From Oligoflexales bacterium (GTDB taxonomy: Bacteria > Bdellovibrionota_B > Oligoflexia > Oligoflexales > JALZUQ01), in assembly GCA_023301465.1 (NCBI GenBank), contig JALZUQ010000032.1, forward strand, positions 1-61,031: a DNA stretch of 61,031 nt, written 5' to 3'. The notes beneath the pieces were generated by a model. It was not told the DNA's origin. It ran no database searches and worked only from the letters and a program-made list of their open reading frames with translations. Every line of letters begins with the position of its first letter. Positions within the stretch are counted from its first letter, which is position 1. This document shows positions 36,418 through 44,928 of the stretch, in pieces. The translations under genes were made by a program, and so were the position numbers.

Positions 36418-36790
36418 GAAAAATGCTACTATAGCCTTGCTTCAATACTTTAGCAAGATTTGCAGAATCAGAACATCCTAAGATTTCAGCTAGCGTTTGG
36501 ATTGATTCACCTTCACCTTTAGATGCTTCAGTAGCCAATGCATATTGGTTCACATCTAAGAAGTTATTAAGCTCAGCACTAGAAGCACCTTCTTTACAGC
36601 CAGAAGTTCCAGAAGTGATTCCAAAAAACTGAGAGTAAAAAGAAGCGTTGGTAGTTGAAGCAAGAGTTTGCATCTTTTTACCGCCTAATAACATTTGACC
36701 AAGTCCACAACCTGCAGGACCTACAAATTTGTCTGCAAAAGCCATAGAGCCCATCATAAAAATTGCACAAGAAATTAATAATTTACGCAT
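36326..36790 (-). CDS. DUF3015-family periplasmic protein, copy 2
   Basis: A signal peptide (MRKLLISCAIFMMGSMAFA) precedes the DUF3015 fold: PAGCGLGQMLLG, then ATTNASFYSQFFGITSGTSGC and the C-terminal helical part with GCSDSANLAKVL. Cysteines pair at equivalent places in the paralogue just upstream, from which it is separated by 4 nt. The function of the family is not established. The genomic neighbourhood with DUF4105 suggests a common envelope task. A strong terminator follows. Confidence 0.9.
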   Translation of the reverse strand: MRKLLISCAIFMMGSMAFADKFVGPAGCGLGQMLLGGKKMQTLASTTNASFYSQFFGITSGTSGCKEGASSAELNNFLDVNQYALATEASKGEGESIQTLAEILGCSDSANLAKVLKQGYSSIFHAPSLSVEEIGSGILNQIEANKLQGECTRV

Positions 36791-36794
36791 ACGA

Positions 36795-37346
36795 TTACCC
36801 TTTCGTTAAGCTAGGTGAACAAGACTCTGTCAACTGACGATCAGCACGAATAATATTCGTGATTTGTCTACTTGACTCATAAGCATCTTCTGAGCCGAAG
36901 ACATCTACGTAGTTTTGTTTAATTTTTTGACCGAAGTAAGAAGCATCATTGCAACGAAAGATTGAAGCTAGTCCTGAGATTGACTCGCCTTGGCCTCTTG
37001 CACCTTCTTTTGAAACCAACTCACGGTTCATTTCAATAAAAGTAGCAGCTGCCATACCCATTCGAGGGATATCACAGTTTGAAGTACCGGAAGTAATACC
37101 AAAAGTTTGAGTTCCCCAGAACCCATTTGTGGTTGCAGAGAAAACCTGCATAAAGCCCGGCTTAGCACCGAAGATGATAGAACCAAGTCCACATCCAGCA
37201 GTTCCGTAGCCACCTTTAGACATCATTGCCTTCTTTTTTCTTTTCTTTCTTTTCTTTCTTTTCTTTTTCGCCATTGCATCTACAGATATTCCACCTGCAA
37301 ATAAAACTGCAAAACTAAGCATCCAAAAACGACATTTGTTTAGCAT
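36795..37346 (-). CDS. DUF3015-family protein, copy 1, with Lys/Arg-rich insertion
   Basis: The DUF3015 core is clear (YGTAGCGLGSIIFGAKPG, FGITSGTSNCDIP, IFRCNDASYFGQKIKQNYVD). Between signal peptide and core stands a run of Lys/Arg (KKKRKKRKKRKKK) that the second copy lacks. The frame is open to ATG 37361, but ATG at 37346 (MLNKCRFWML) has aagga at the right distance, so I start there (183 residues). The two copies are a tandem duplication that has diverged; only a few motifs are still identical. Confidence 0.9.
   Translation of the reverse strand: MLNKCRFWMLSFAVLFAGGISVDAMAKKKRKKRKKRKKKAMMSKGGYGTAGCGLGSIIFGAKPGFMQVFSATTNGFWGTQTFGITSGTSNCDIPRMGMAAATFIEMNRELVSKEGARGQGESISGLASIFRCNDASYFGQKIKQNYVDVFGSEDAYESSRQITNIIRADRQLTESCSPSLTKG
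37229..37269. repeat. 41-nt polypyrimidine/polypurine tract inside a coding region
   Basis: The plus strand from 37229 to 37269 is entirely C and T, with a recurring tttctttctttt pattern close to mirror symmetry. It encodes the Lys/Arg run of the first DUF3015 protein. Such tracts are prone to slippage and can form triplex DNA. Confidence 0.85.
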
Positions 37347-37410
37347 CTTGCATCCTTTCAATATTATAAATAATTACTTAAAGTATAAATTTGTTAGTTC
37401 AATAAAGCAA

Positions 37411-38283
37411 TTATTCACACATGAATTTTGTCAGTCTACTTCTGTAATCGTTGAAAGCGTTGAGCTGCAAGTGACTAAACCCCAAATAACTCCAAAATCT
37501 TTTAGGAGCTCTCCAAGCTGAGTATAATTCTTTACCAGACTCATAAGGAACCACCCAGTCTTGTTTACTATGGACCACAAGTACTTCAGGAAAAACATCC
37601 TTTTGAATCTTTAAGCCTAAAGAATCTTCATCACTCACAAAAACATAAGGAATCCACTGCAAAGGCCACGTCAGCCAGGATAGCTTTAATTTACGGCTGG
37701 CTACTTCTCGGTAGGATGAAAAACTACTTTCAATAATGATTTTTCGTATACGTTTTAATTGAACAGAGTCTTTAATCATCGCAAGAGAATGGGACATGAT
37801 CGCCCCTCCTAAGCTTTGCCCATAAAAGACGATGGACTTATCTTTAAATTCTGGTCGCTCTCCATTTAAAATAATTTGAAGGACTTCTAAAGATGTTTGA
37901 TGAATCGTCTCTCGGTTTGTTTTACCGGTACTTTTTCCATACCCAGGGTAATCAAAAATAAAATAGTCCATCCCAACCTCTTTTACCCATTGCAACAACG
38001 GAAAATGTGCTGAAAGATTTTGAGCATTCCCATGAAAATGTACAAGTATTGTATCCTTGCAAGGCCCGAGTTTTTTCTTTGGGATATAAAGCCCATCTAG
38101 GGTTATTTCATTTTTGAGTTTTAGTGGAAGGGAACTCCCCCCCCAAAAAGAACGGTAAGGATCAATATAGATTTTGTCGTCTGGATGATAATAAAGATGA
38201 TTACAACTAATAAAGCAACAAGCACAAAGGATAAGAATGATCAATGATCGCAATAGTGAGTTTTTAGTTAGCTTCGCTAACAT
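37411..38283 (-). CDS. Alpha/beta hydrolase, probably lipid-anchored
   Basis: From ATG 38283 the protein starts with a basic N-terminus and a hydrophobic stretch ending CCFISC, a likely lipobox. The hydrolase core shows the oxyanion region HFHGNAQNLSAHF, FDYPGYGKSTG, the nucleophile elbow YGQSLGGA, the acid in HSKQDWVVP and the catalytic His in LGFSHLQL. It resembles the YfhR/Bem46-type group; the substrate is unknown. An upstream extension to 38331 is open but has no reason to be translated. Its start overlaps the end of the methyltransferase gene by 20 nt, indicating an operon. Confidence 0.87.
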   Translation of the reverse strand: MLAKLTKNSLLRSLIILILCACCFISCNHLYYHPDDKIYIDPYRSFWGGSSLPLKLKNEITLDGLYIPKKKLGPCKDTILVHFHGNAQNLSAHFPLLQWVKEVGMDYFIFDYPGYGKSTGKTNRETIHQTSLEVLQIILNGERPEFKDKSIVFYGQSLGGAIMSHSLAMIKDSVQLKRIRKIIIESSFSSYREVASRKLKLSWLTWPLQWIPYVFVSDEDSLGLKIQKDVFPEVLVVHSKQDWVVPYESGKELYSAWRAPKRFWSYLGFSHLQLNAFNDYRSRLTKFMCE

Positions 38284-39088
38284 TTGCTTCTGCAACAATA
38301 TAAGCAATCCAAGACTCACAACCTGACTCACCGCTCGTTACTCTTTTAAACTCGCCGTTTCCCTCACCGTCATCGGTTGTACCTTCCCAATAAACATGGG
38401 TGTTTTTAAAACCAACTTCCTTTAAGACATCTCTGATTTCAGGAATCGTCCAAACCCTCCAATCATAAGTAAAGACCTCTTCTCGCTTTGGCTCACCTTT
38501 TCTTTTGAAATGAATGTGAAAGATCGAATGTCTTTCAATAGGGTTAAATGAATGATGGTCCCAATAATATGAAAAGTTCTCATCTTCATATTCTGTTTCT
38601 TCCACAGACTCTACCTCAACATCAGAACCACCAAAGATATCCATGATGAACATGCCATCTTTGTCTAAGCTGTCATATACACTCTGAAAATACTCTTTGA
38701 GCTTTTCTCTTTCTTTAAAAATAAAGTAAGAAAAATTCATAGCATTGATGACATCATACTCTCCGCCACTCATTTTTGTGACGTCTTGTTGCTTTGTCTC
38801 AACTCGGTTTTTTTCATGGTCATTTAACTGACTAAAATAATTCTTTTTACCGTACTCTAATGGTTCAGAGTCAAGGTCTACACCCACGGCTTGGTAATGA
38901 TCATTAATCTTTACCCACTCACAGCATGTAGCGTAAGTTCCACAAAAATCTTCACGTAGTTTTTTAGGGGTTTTACCCTTAATTTCACGGTAGACCTTTG
39001 CTAGAAATTTAGCGTCTTCTTCAGGGTTCTGAACTGATTCCACATAATATTTATATTTATCAAATTCAGGTAGTTCTTCTTTAGCCAT
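38264..39088 (-). CDS. Class I SAM-dependent methyltransferase
   Basis: The Rossmann fold is recognisable: LREDFCGTYATCCEWVK, motif I variant AVGVDLDSEPLEYGKK, QQDVTK with the acidic loop, and DVINAMNFSYFIF then DKDGMFIMDIFGG. The C-terminal half (EEVFTYDWRVWTIPEI) is typical of a subgroup often annotated only as methyltransferase. No substrate can be named. At 274 residues it is soluble, without signal peptide, and it is the first gene of a leftward operon with the lipid-anchored hydrolase. Confidence 0.88.
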   Translation of the reverse strand: MAKEELPEFDKYKYYVESVQNPEEDAKFLAKVYREIKGKTPKKLREDFCGTYATCCEWVKINDHYQAVGVDLDSEPLEYGKKNYFSQLNDHEKNRVETKQQDVTKMSGGEYDVINAMNFSYFIFKEREKLKEYFQSVYDSLDKDGMFIMDIFGGSDVEVESVEETEYEDENFSYYWDHHSFNPIERHSIFHIHFKRKGEPKREEVFTYDWRVWTIPEIRDVLKEVGFKNTHVYWEGTTDDGEGNGEFKRVTSGESGCESWIAYIVAEANVSEAN

Positions 39089-39239
39089 GATAATGCACCG
39101 TTATGATTGAGTTTATAGCTTCGCATCGTGTCACGTTCAATCTTGGCTGTCAAGAAATCATGCAAAGCTGCTTACTGATTGCTGATCTAGCACAAAAATG
39201 CCATGATCACGTAAGCTCGACTTTATATGGGGACCAATT

Positions 39240-39440
39240 ATGTTACATTTTTTAAGCAAGTCAAAATTGGGTTTATTTATAGCAGGTGCTGTCGCAACAA
39301 AGATTATGCAGTCTGAAGTAGGCAGTAACATTGCCAATAAAGCACTCGATACTGTTGAGTCGTTGCTATCATCTAAACAGGCCCAAGCGATCCGTGAATC
39401 AAAAGAAAAAACAAAAACGAAAAAAGCAAAAAAAGCTTGA
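39240..39440 (+). CDS. Small PacL-like membrane protein upstream of the metal ATPase
   Basis: The 66 residues comprise a Gly/Ala-containing hydrophobic segment (LGLFIAGAVATKIM, about 10-23), an amphipathic helix (about 25-50) and a basic tail (KEKTKTKKAKKA). A ggggac site precedes ATG. It ends 22 nt before the P-type ATPase start. The layout recalls the PacL/DUF1490 and DUF6110 small proteins found upstream of metal-exporting ATPases; the family match itself is inferred from shape and position, and the acidic/His metal tail of PacL1 is absent. Confidence 0.7.
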   Translation: MLHFLSKSKLGLFIAGAVATKIMQSEVGSNIANKALDTVESLLSSKQAQAIRESKEKTKTKKAKKA

Positions 39441-39462
39441 ATCATGATGAGATGAAACCAAG

Positions 39463-41817
39463 ATGCCAACAAATACCCTAAAAAATCAATACGACTGCGA
39501 CACACTACACCCAGGAGAAAACCACCAAGGCAGCCAAGAAAGCTGGACTGAACATTTAATGGATACTGTCCAGATTATTTCTCATACGAAAGGACGCATC
39601 AGGTTTCACTTAGGCTTTGAAGGTGATGAAATATTAAATGATGCAATACGTAGAGAATCATCAAAAAAAACTGGCATACAGTTTCGTTATTATAACTATC
39701 AAACAAACAATGTTTTATATTACTACACGGATGAAGTTACTGCTTCTGATGTTGCCTTGTGCCTTTTTCAATCTATTACAGAGTTTGCAAAAAGACATGG
39801 TGAATGTGAGATTGGCGACGACCACTCTCACGAACATGACAACCATGAGCACAACCATGAACACAACCATGAGCACAATCATACCCATGACCACTCAGAA
39901 GGAAGTGTTTGCGGGCATAATGATGAAGAAGACGAAGACTGCGGACATGATCACGGCAATCTTCAAACTCAAAAGCAATTTAACCGCGAAATAGTAAAGC
40001 TATCCCTCACCGGCATTGCTCTTGGGTATTTTATTTGGCGTCGCATGCGAAAAGGAACACCGGCACTCGCATCAGGACCAATTGGTTGGGTGAGTGCGAT
40101 TGCTACTATTACTGCTGGCTACCCTATTTTTAAAGGTGGCATTAAATCAGTTCAACCAAACCAAAAAATAAACGACGATACTCTTATCTCGATTGCTATT
40201 GCTGCCACTCTCATCATGAGAGAAAACATTACCGGCTTAAGTGTTGTGTGGCTAATTAACCTCGGACGTTTTCTCGAAGCAATGACCCTCAAAAAATCAA
40301 GAGATGAAATCAAAGCTCTTTTAGACCTTGCTCCTGACGAAGCTTGGTTAGTTATGCCAGATGGTAAAGTAGAAAAACAACCTGTCAAAACTATCGAAAA
40401 AAACGAAATCATAAGAGCTTTTAAAGGCGACCGTATTGCACTTGACGGCTTTGTAGAATCCGGAGAAGCCAGCATTATCGACAGCCACCTTAGTGGTGAG
40501 CCTCTCCCAAAATCATGCACGGCTGGGGCAAAGGTTTTTGCGGGAACCATCGTGGAAGATGGACAGATTGATATCAAAGTTGAAAATCTAGTGACTGAAA
40601 CAGCTATTGCAAAGGTAGTGGCAGAAGTACAAAAACTAAAACGCACGAAAGCCCCTATCGACCGATTTGGACAACAATTCGCTTCTAAATTTGTTCCAAT
40701 TTCTCTAGGAATTGCTGGTGGTGTTTACTTATTTACAAGAGACTGGCAAAGAGCCATCACCTCCCTTGTTATTGCTTGCCCATGTGCCGCTGGCCTAGCA
40801 ACACCTACGGCCGTATCAGCTGGAATTGGAAAAGCAGCCAAAAAAGGCATTCTCGTCAAAGGTGGCTTGCACTTAGAAAATGCTTCAAAAGCAAATGTAT
40901 TTGTCTTTGATAAAACAGGAACTCTTACAGTGGGCTTTCCGCAGCTCACGAAAGTAGAATGTTTTCATAAAGCATACTCTGAAGAAGAACTTTTATTTGT
41001 TGCGGCGTCCATTGAAAAATACAGCCAACACCCCCTCGCAAAAGTCATTGTAAAAACCGCTGAATCGCAAAATATAAACTTACATGAAGTTGAATCATTC
41101 AAAATCAATGCTGGCAAAGGCGTTCAGGGCGTGATTGATCATGAGCAATATTTTATTGGAAACTTTAAACACATATCAGCTTATGCCAATAACGATAAAG
41201 TAAAACCTTCTGCAAAAGCACTCACAGAAGTATATGTAGCCCACTCTGACAAAGGCATCATTGGAAGACTCAGTTTTCAAGATGAACTGAGACCGGGTAG
41301 CAAGCGAGTCATTTCCACGTTAAAAGAACTTGGACATGAAGTGGTTCTACTTTCTGGTGATAGACAAAATGTTGTGGATCAAGTAGCAAAAGAGCTTGAG
41401 ATTGATTTAGCCATTGGTGATGCCATGCCAGACGATAAAGCGAGCTTTATCCAAAGAAGACAATCCCAAGGTAAAGTGGTTGCCATGATTGGAGAAGGCG
41501 TCAATGATGCTCAAGCCCTTGCCGGAGCAGATGTGAGCATTGCCATTGCGGCTGGTCAGTGCGACATTGCGGTAGATACTGCAGATATCACCATTGCCGG
41601 CGACCATATCGAAAAAGTGCTGGATACACTTCACCTATCAAATCAAACCATTAGAACCATCAAACAGAATTTTGTTGCTTCTATTGGTGTGAATATGATT
41701 GGATTGGGCCTCGGAGCTGGTGGGAAGCTTTCGCCCTTTATGGCGGCCATCGTTCACAACCTGAGTACCATTGCGGTGGTTCTCAATTCCATGAGCCTCA
41801 GCAAAAAAAAGGTATAA
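39463..41817 (+). CDS. Heavy-metal translocating P1B-type ATPase with His-rich segment
   Basis: This inner-membrane pump exports a metal ion. The N-terminus has an HMA2-like domain (TKGRIRFHLGF, about residues 30-110) and then a His/Asp/Glu run (HEHNHEHNHEHNHTHDHS, about 118-165). The core shows SGEP in the actuator domain, the membrane metal site CPC (Cys439, Cys441), phosphorylation Asp483 in FDKTGTLT, the HP pair in QHPLAKV, and GEGVNDAQAL where most relatives have GDG. The last segment HNLSTIAVVLNSMSL resembles CtpC-type pumps. The likely substrate is a divalent cation such as Zn, Mn or Co, but sequence alone does not decide this. Two tiny membrane proteins flank it. Confidence 0.93.
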   Translation: MPTNTLKNQYDCDTLHPGENHQGSQESWTEHLMDTVQIISHTKGRIRFHLGFEGDEILNDAIRRESSKKTGIQFRYYNYQTNNVLYYYTDEVTASDVALCLFQSITEFAKRHGECEIGDDHSHEHDNHEHNHEHNHEHNHTHDHSEGSVCGHNDEEDEDCGHDHGNLQTQKQFNREIVKLSLTGIALGYFIWRRMRKGTPALASGPIGWVSAIATITAGYPIFKGGIKSVQPNQKINDDTLISIAIAATLIMRENITGLSVVWLINLGRFLEAMTLKKSRDEIKALLDLAPDEAWLVMPDGKVEKQPVKTIEKNEIIRAFKGDRIALDGFVESGEASIIDSHLSGEPLPKSCTAGAKVFAGTIVEDGQIDIKVENLVTETAIAKVVAEVQKLKRTKAPIDRFGQQFASKFVPISLGIAGGVYLFTRDWQRAITSLVIACPCAAGLATPTAVSAGIGKAAKKGILVKGGLHLENASKANVFVFDKTGTLTVGFPQLTKVECFHKAYSEEELLFVAASIEKYSQHPLAKVIVKTAESQNINLHEVESFKINAGKGVQGVIDHEQYFIGNFKHISAYANNDKVKPSAKALTEVYVAHSDKGIIGRLSFQDELRPGSKRVISTLKELGHEVVLLSGDRQNVVDQVAKELEIDLAIGDAMPDDKASFIQRRQSQGKVVAMIGEGVNDAQALAGADVSIAIAAGQCDIAVDTADITIAGDHIEKVLDTLHLSNQTIRTIKQNFVASIGVNMIGLGLGAGGKLSPFMAAIVHNLSTIAVVLNSMSLSKKKV

Positions 41818-41826
41818 GGAAAGAAA

Positions 41827-42063
41827 ATGCCAAAAAACAAAAACAAGTCATCAAAGAACAACATATCAACTGCCGTTACTTTTGGTGGAGGCCTTATTTT
41901 GGGAATTCTTCTAGCTCCACAGGCGAAGAAGATTATCGAAAAAGCCAAACCAATGTTTGATGATTTTCTTGATAATATGTCTACTACCGCTTCTAAAGCA
42001 GCAGAAAAAGGCACTGATATTATTGCAGAAGCAAAAGAGAAACTTCGTAATACTGACAAATAA
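41827..42063 (+). CDS. Small YtxH/PacL-like membrane protein downstream of the metal ATPase
   Basis: The 78 residues have a basic N-terminus, a glycine-zipper segment (TFGGGLILGILLAPQAKK, about 19-36) and a long amphipathic helix (about 38-75). The GGxLxGxLLAP pattern is the YtxH-like signature. It begins 9 nt after the ATPase stop with aaggaaag as ribosome-binding site, so all three genes form one operon. A chaperone or stabiliser role for the ATPase is inferred. Confidence 0.78.
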   Translation: MPKNKNKSSKNNISTAVTFGGGLILGILLAPQAKKIIEKAKPMFDDFLDNMSTTASKAAEKGTDIIAEAKEKLRNTDK

Positions 42064-42093
42064 CTTTCTATTAACTTCTACTTTCGTCATAAT

Positions 42094-42117
42094 CTTAGGG
42101 TGCCAACACACCCTAAG
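42094..42117. terminator. Perfect 9-bp hairpin after the metal-ATPase operon
   Basis: cttagggtg (42094-42102) and caccctaag (42109-42117) pair without mismatch around ccaaca. No T run follows on the plus strand (aaaacc instead), so termination is plausible but not proven; it could also be a regulatory or stabilising hairpin. Confidence 0.45.
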
Positions 42118-42259
42118 AAAACCTTGTAATGCCATGTAGCCCTAGGCTTCGTCTAATGTATTGACAATCCTTCTCAAAATGTTAAACCAATAATGTTTAA
42201 AAGTTCGATCAGAGCCATAAGAACCCTCGCAGGTACGCGTAAAGAAGATTGGAATACTC

Positions 42260-43294
42260 ATGAAGCAACTTATTGTTGTTATATTACTCGCTCAGCTATT
42301 TATACCCTCTGAAGCACTCCATGCATCCCCAGATAACAACTCCTGCTTTGAACAGTTTCTAAAAGAAATCCCTAAACCTTCACAACCAACCATAGAATCT
42401 ACAGAAAATATTTTCACAAAGACTTTTGTACCATCTATCATATCCGCAAGCGTTTGGTTTTTAGGTGTGAGAGTCATTCATAGCTGTTTAAAAAACGATA
42501 TAGAAGAAATGATGAGTAGTGCAGTATTGATCACTTTAGCAATTGATTTATTCATCACTTCACTGAGTCATTATATTTCTCAAAGTGATTCAAAAACTCT
42601 AAAAAACTTTCTGAATGGTAAATACGTTCCTACTCAAAGCGAGTTTATCAGCAGGAGTTTTGCTAATGTTATCGTTGGCACAACGGTCATTACTAGTTCT
42701 TGGATGTTAACGGGCACTTCATTCCATACTGCATTTATCAATGCACTTGGAGTTTGCACACCTGTCTATTTTACTCTTCAATGGATGAAAGACTACCTTT
42801 TTAGGAAGCTTCCTAAAGAGCAAGACAAGCTGTTTTTCAAACAATTCTTGAAGAAAAAATCTTTAACAAATCAAAACTCGCTGAATCTTTCAGAACTCCA
42901 AGATTACTTACTTGAATACCCTGTGGAGGATTGGTTTAAACACATAGCTTCAACAACCAAAATGCAAAAACTCATAGAAAAAACTACCTCACAAAAAGAC
43001 CCCATTAAAAAGAAGAAAAACAGAAGCAAACTATTACAGGTTATTTATAAATCGCTAGATTCAAAACGAATCCTAGACGTTATCCAACAAAACCAAAGTG
43101 CTCACTTTGAAAGTATTCATCAGTTATTTGAACTAATCACCAAAAGAAACGTCAAAAGAAGTCGAAGCCTATTTCTCTCTTCATTTATAGATATGGGTGT
43201 CTCTGTAGGTTTTGCTGGTGGGGTTTTACTTTATCACGTCACAAAAATGTCACAACAAGGCATTAGCTTTTTAAGCTTCTTTGGTGCAGGTTAA
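42260..43294 (+). CDS. Membrane protein of unknown function
   Basis: A cleavable signal peptide (about 1-23, ending LHA) is followed by four likely membrane segments (about 55-72, 83-103, 132-152 and 157-175), a hydrophilic helical part (about 180-310) rich in Lys and Ser, and one last hydrophobic segment (about 313-331, SVGFAGGVLLYHV). I do not recognise a family. It stands alone on the plus strand and ends 5 nt before the convergent transglycosylase gene. Confidence 0.75.
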   Translation: MKQLIVVILLAQLFIPSEALHASPDNNSCFEQFLKEIPKPSQPTIESTENIFTKTFVPSIISASVWFLGVRVIHSCLKNDIEEMMSSAVLITLAIDLFITSLSHYISQSDSKTLKNFLNGKYVPTQSEFISRSFANVIVGTTVITSSWMLTGTSFHTAFINALGVCTPVYFTLQWMKDYLFRKLPKEQDKLFFKQFLKKKSLTNQNSLNLSELQDYLLEYPVEDWFKHIASTTKMQKLIEKTTSQKDPIKKKKNRSKLLQVIYKSLDSKRILDVIQQNQSAHFESIHQLFELITKRNVKRSRSLFLSSFIDMGVSVGFAGGVLLYHVTKMSQQGISFLSFFGAG

Positions 43295-43299
43295 AATTT

Positions 43300-44868
43300 T
43301 TATTTTCTTGCATAAGAGCAAAAATTATCTCTATTCGTTTTGTGAAAAAATTCATCATTATAGGAAAAAGATGCAGTTGACCTCATACCCATTGCAATCA
43401 TCCCACTAGATACTTTTCTGATTTTCTTGTTGAGTCCCGGCTTAAATTTTCTTGCACAGTAGTTTTGCTTAAAATAAACTTTAGGATTTGTTAAAATTGA
43501 AGCTAAGAAAGCTGACTCATTGCCATTTAATTGTTTTGGGGCTTTTGAAAAATAAAAACTCGCTGCTTCTTTAACGCCATAAATTTCTGGACCGAACTCT
43601 ATTTTATTTAGGTAGTACTCTAAAATTTGCTGTTTTGTGAATAACGATTCAATTACTTTAGATGCCATGACCTCATATAACTTTCTGCTAATCTGCTTTT
43701 TCTTTGTTAATAAATAATTTTTGACGGTTTGCATGGTAATCGTAGACCCGCCGAGGGTGAATTTTTTGTCATTAATATTTTTAAGAAGTGAAGAAACCAA
43801 GGATTGCTCTAAAACTCCATCATGCCCATAAAAGCCACTATCTTCTGTTAGCACAACACTCTTTTTAAAATACCTCGAAATATTATAGTAACTAACCCAA
43901 TTTCTTTTTTGAATTTTTGTTTTTTTAAACCTCTCAAATTTTTCTCTGATTTTCAGTAAGGACAATGATCCTTTAAGGGGGAAACATTGATCCTTAAATT
44001 TAGTCAATCGAACTGAGTGTTTTTCATCTTGTTTTTTTAACTTCAAAGAAAAATCCAGAGAACCATTAAACGACAGCAAATCATGCTTTGAATCAAGTAA
44101 ATGAATTAGCTTTGAGTATGCTTGACAGCTATTATGTTCCCCATCCACAGACACCGACCAGTTGCTTTTGTTTTTTGACAAACCAATGTGAAAACTTAGA
44201 CTCTGATTTTCTGAAACATCTAAAGTGATTTTATTCTGAGGACTATAAATACTGGCAGTGTCTTTTTGTAATTTTAAATTACCATCTATTAAAATTTTTG
44301 GAATTTGAATTTTACTTGAACTAATGATTTCATGTGCGAATTTTAACTGGTCTATTTGAATTTTATAACTAAGAAATATAGCGTTTCTTAATATTTTAAA
44401 ATCATATTTTAAATTTAAACTACCATGGTTAGAAGAGGTATGACACACACCTGACTTTGCTTCACAAAGTAAATCCTCTCCCCTAATATTATTTTTATAA
44501 AGCTTTTTTGGGGTTAAACGCCAATTTTTTGCAGAAAATTTAAGCTTATCCAGTTTACTCCATAAAACAGACATGGAAACAAAACTTTGATTGATTTCTA
44601 CATCATTTAACACAAGATCAGCATACGAGTTTTTCACAACCACTTTCTGAATACTAGTACCAAAGTCGTGATGTGTAATTCCGTAAAGTTTTACATATGG
44701 GTTTATACGTTTTTGATATTTCGTCAGTACTTTTTTGACGGTTGCTTCACCTTTTGTTTGGATTTTAGTTAAAAAACTAAGTGCTAGTATACAAGTCACC
44801 ATAAAGACGGTAACTCCTAGTAATGCTTTTAAAATAACTCTTTGTTTCATGAGGTGTAAATCGGCCAT
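43300..44868 (-). CDS. GT51 peptidoglycan transglycosylase with a long N-terminal extension
   Basis: GT51 enzymes polymerise lipid II into glycan strands. The domain occupies roughly residues 320-495: EDSGFYGHDG with the catalytic Glu near 339, GGSTITMQTVKNYLL, RKLYEVMASKVIE, then LEYYLNKIEFGPEIYGVKEA. There is no penicillin-binding transpeptidase domain, so it is monofunctional like MtgA. Unlike MtgA (about 240 residues), it carries about 300 extra residues between a membrane anchor (about 13-33) and the catalytic domain, mostly beta-strand-like, reminiscent of AsmA-type repeats but not identified. Confidence 0.88.
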   Translation of the reverse strand: MADLHLMKQRVILKALLGVTVFMVTCILALSFLTKIQTKGEATVKKVLTKYQKRINPYVKLYGITHHDFGTSIQKVVVKNSYADLVLNDVEINQSFVSMSVLWSKLDKLKFSAKNWRLTPKKLYKNNIRGEDLLCEAKSGVCHTSSNHGSLNLKYDFKILRNAIFLSYKIQIDQLKFAHEIISSSKIQIPKILIDGNLKLQKDTASIYSPQNKITLDVSENQSLSFHIGLSKNKSNWSVSVDGEHNSCQAYSKLIHLLDSKHDLLSFNGSLDFSLKLKKQDEKHSVRLTKFKDQCFPLKGSLSLLKIREKFERFKKTKIQKRNWVSYYNISRYFKKSVVLTEDSGFYGHDGVLEQSLVSSLLKNINDKKFTLGGSTITMQTVKNYLLTKKKQISRKLYEVMASKVIESLFTKQQILEYYLNKIEFGPEIYGVKEAASFYFSKAPKQLNGNESAFLASILTNPKVYFKQNYCARKFKPGLNKKIRKVSSGMIAMGMRSTASFSYNDEFFHKTNRDNFCSYARK

Positions 44869-44928
44869 TCAAATGAATCATTTGAGTGTGAAGTTTATGC
44901 CTAACAAATCTCTAAACAAGTAAATGAC

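Noticed and set aside
39158-39505. Minus-strand frame of 115 codons opposite the small ATPase-associated gene
   Set aside because: It is antisense to two well-supported genes with good start signals, and shows no domain or signal of its own.
42160-42200. TTGACA at 42161 as a possible -35 box for the membrane protein at 42260
   Set aside because: The nearest -10-like sequences are at a spacing of 15 or 24 nt and match poorly, so no promoter is called.
42190-42260. gttcgatc resembling the T-loop of a tRNA
   Set aside because: No acceptor stem, anticodon arm or CCA-like end could be folded around it.
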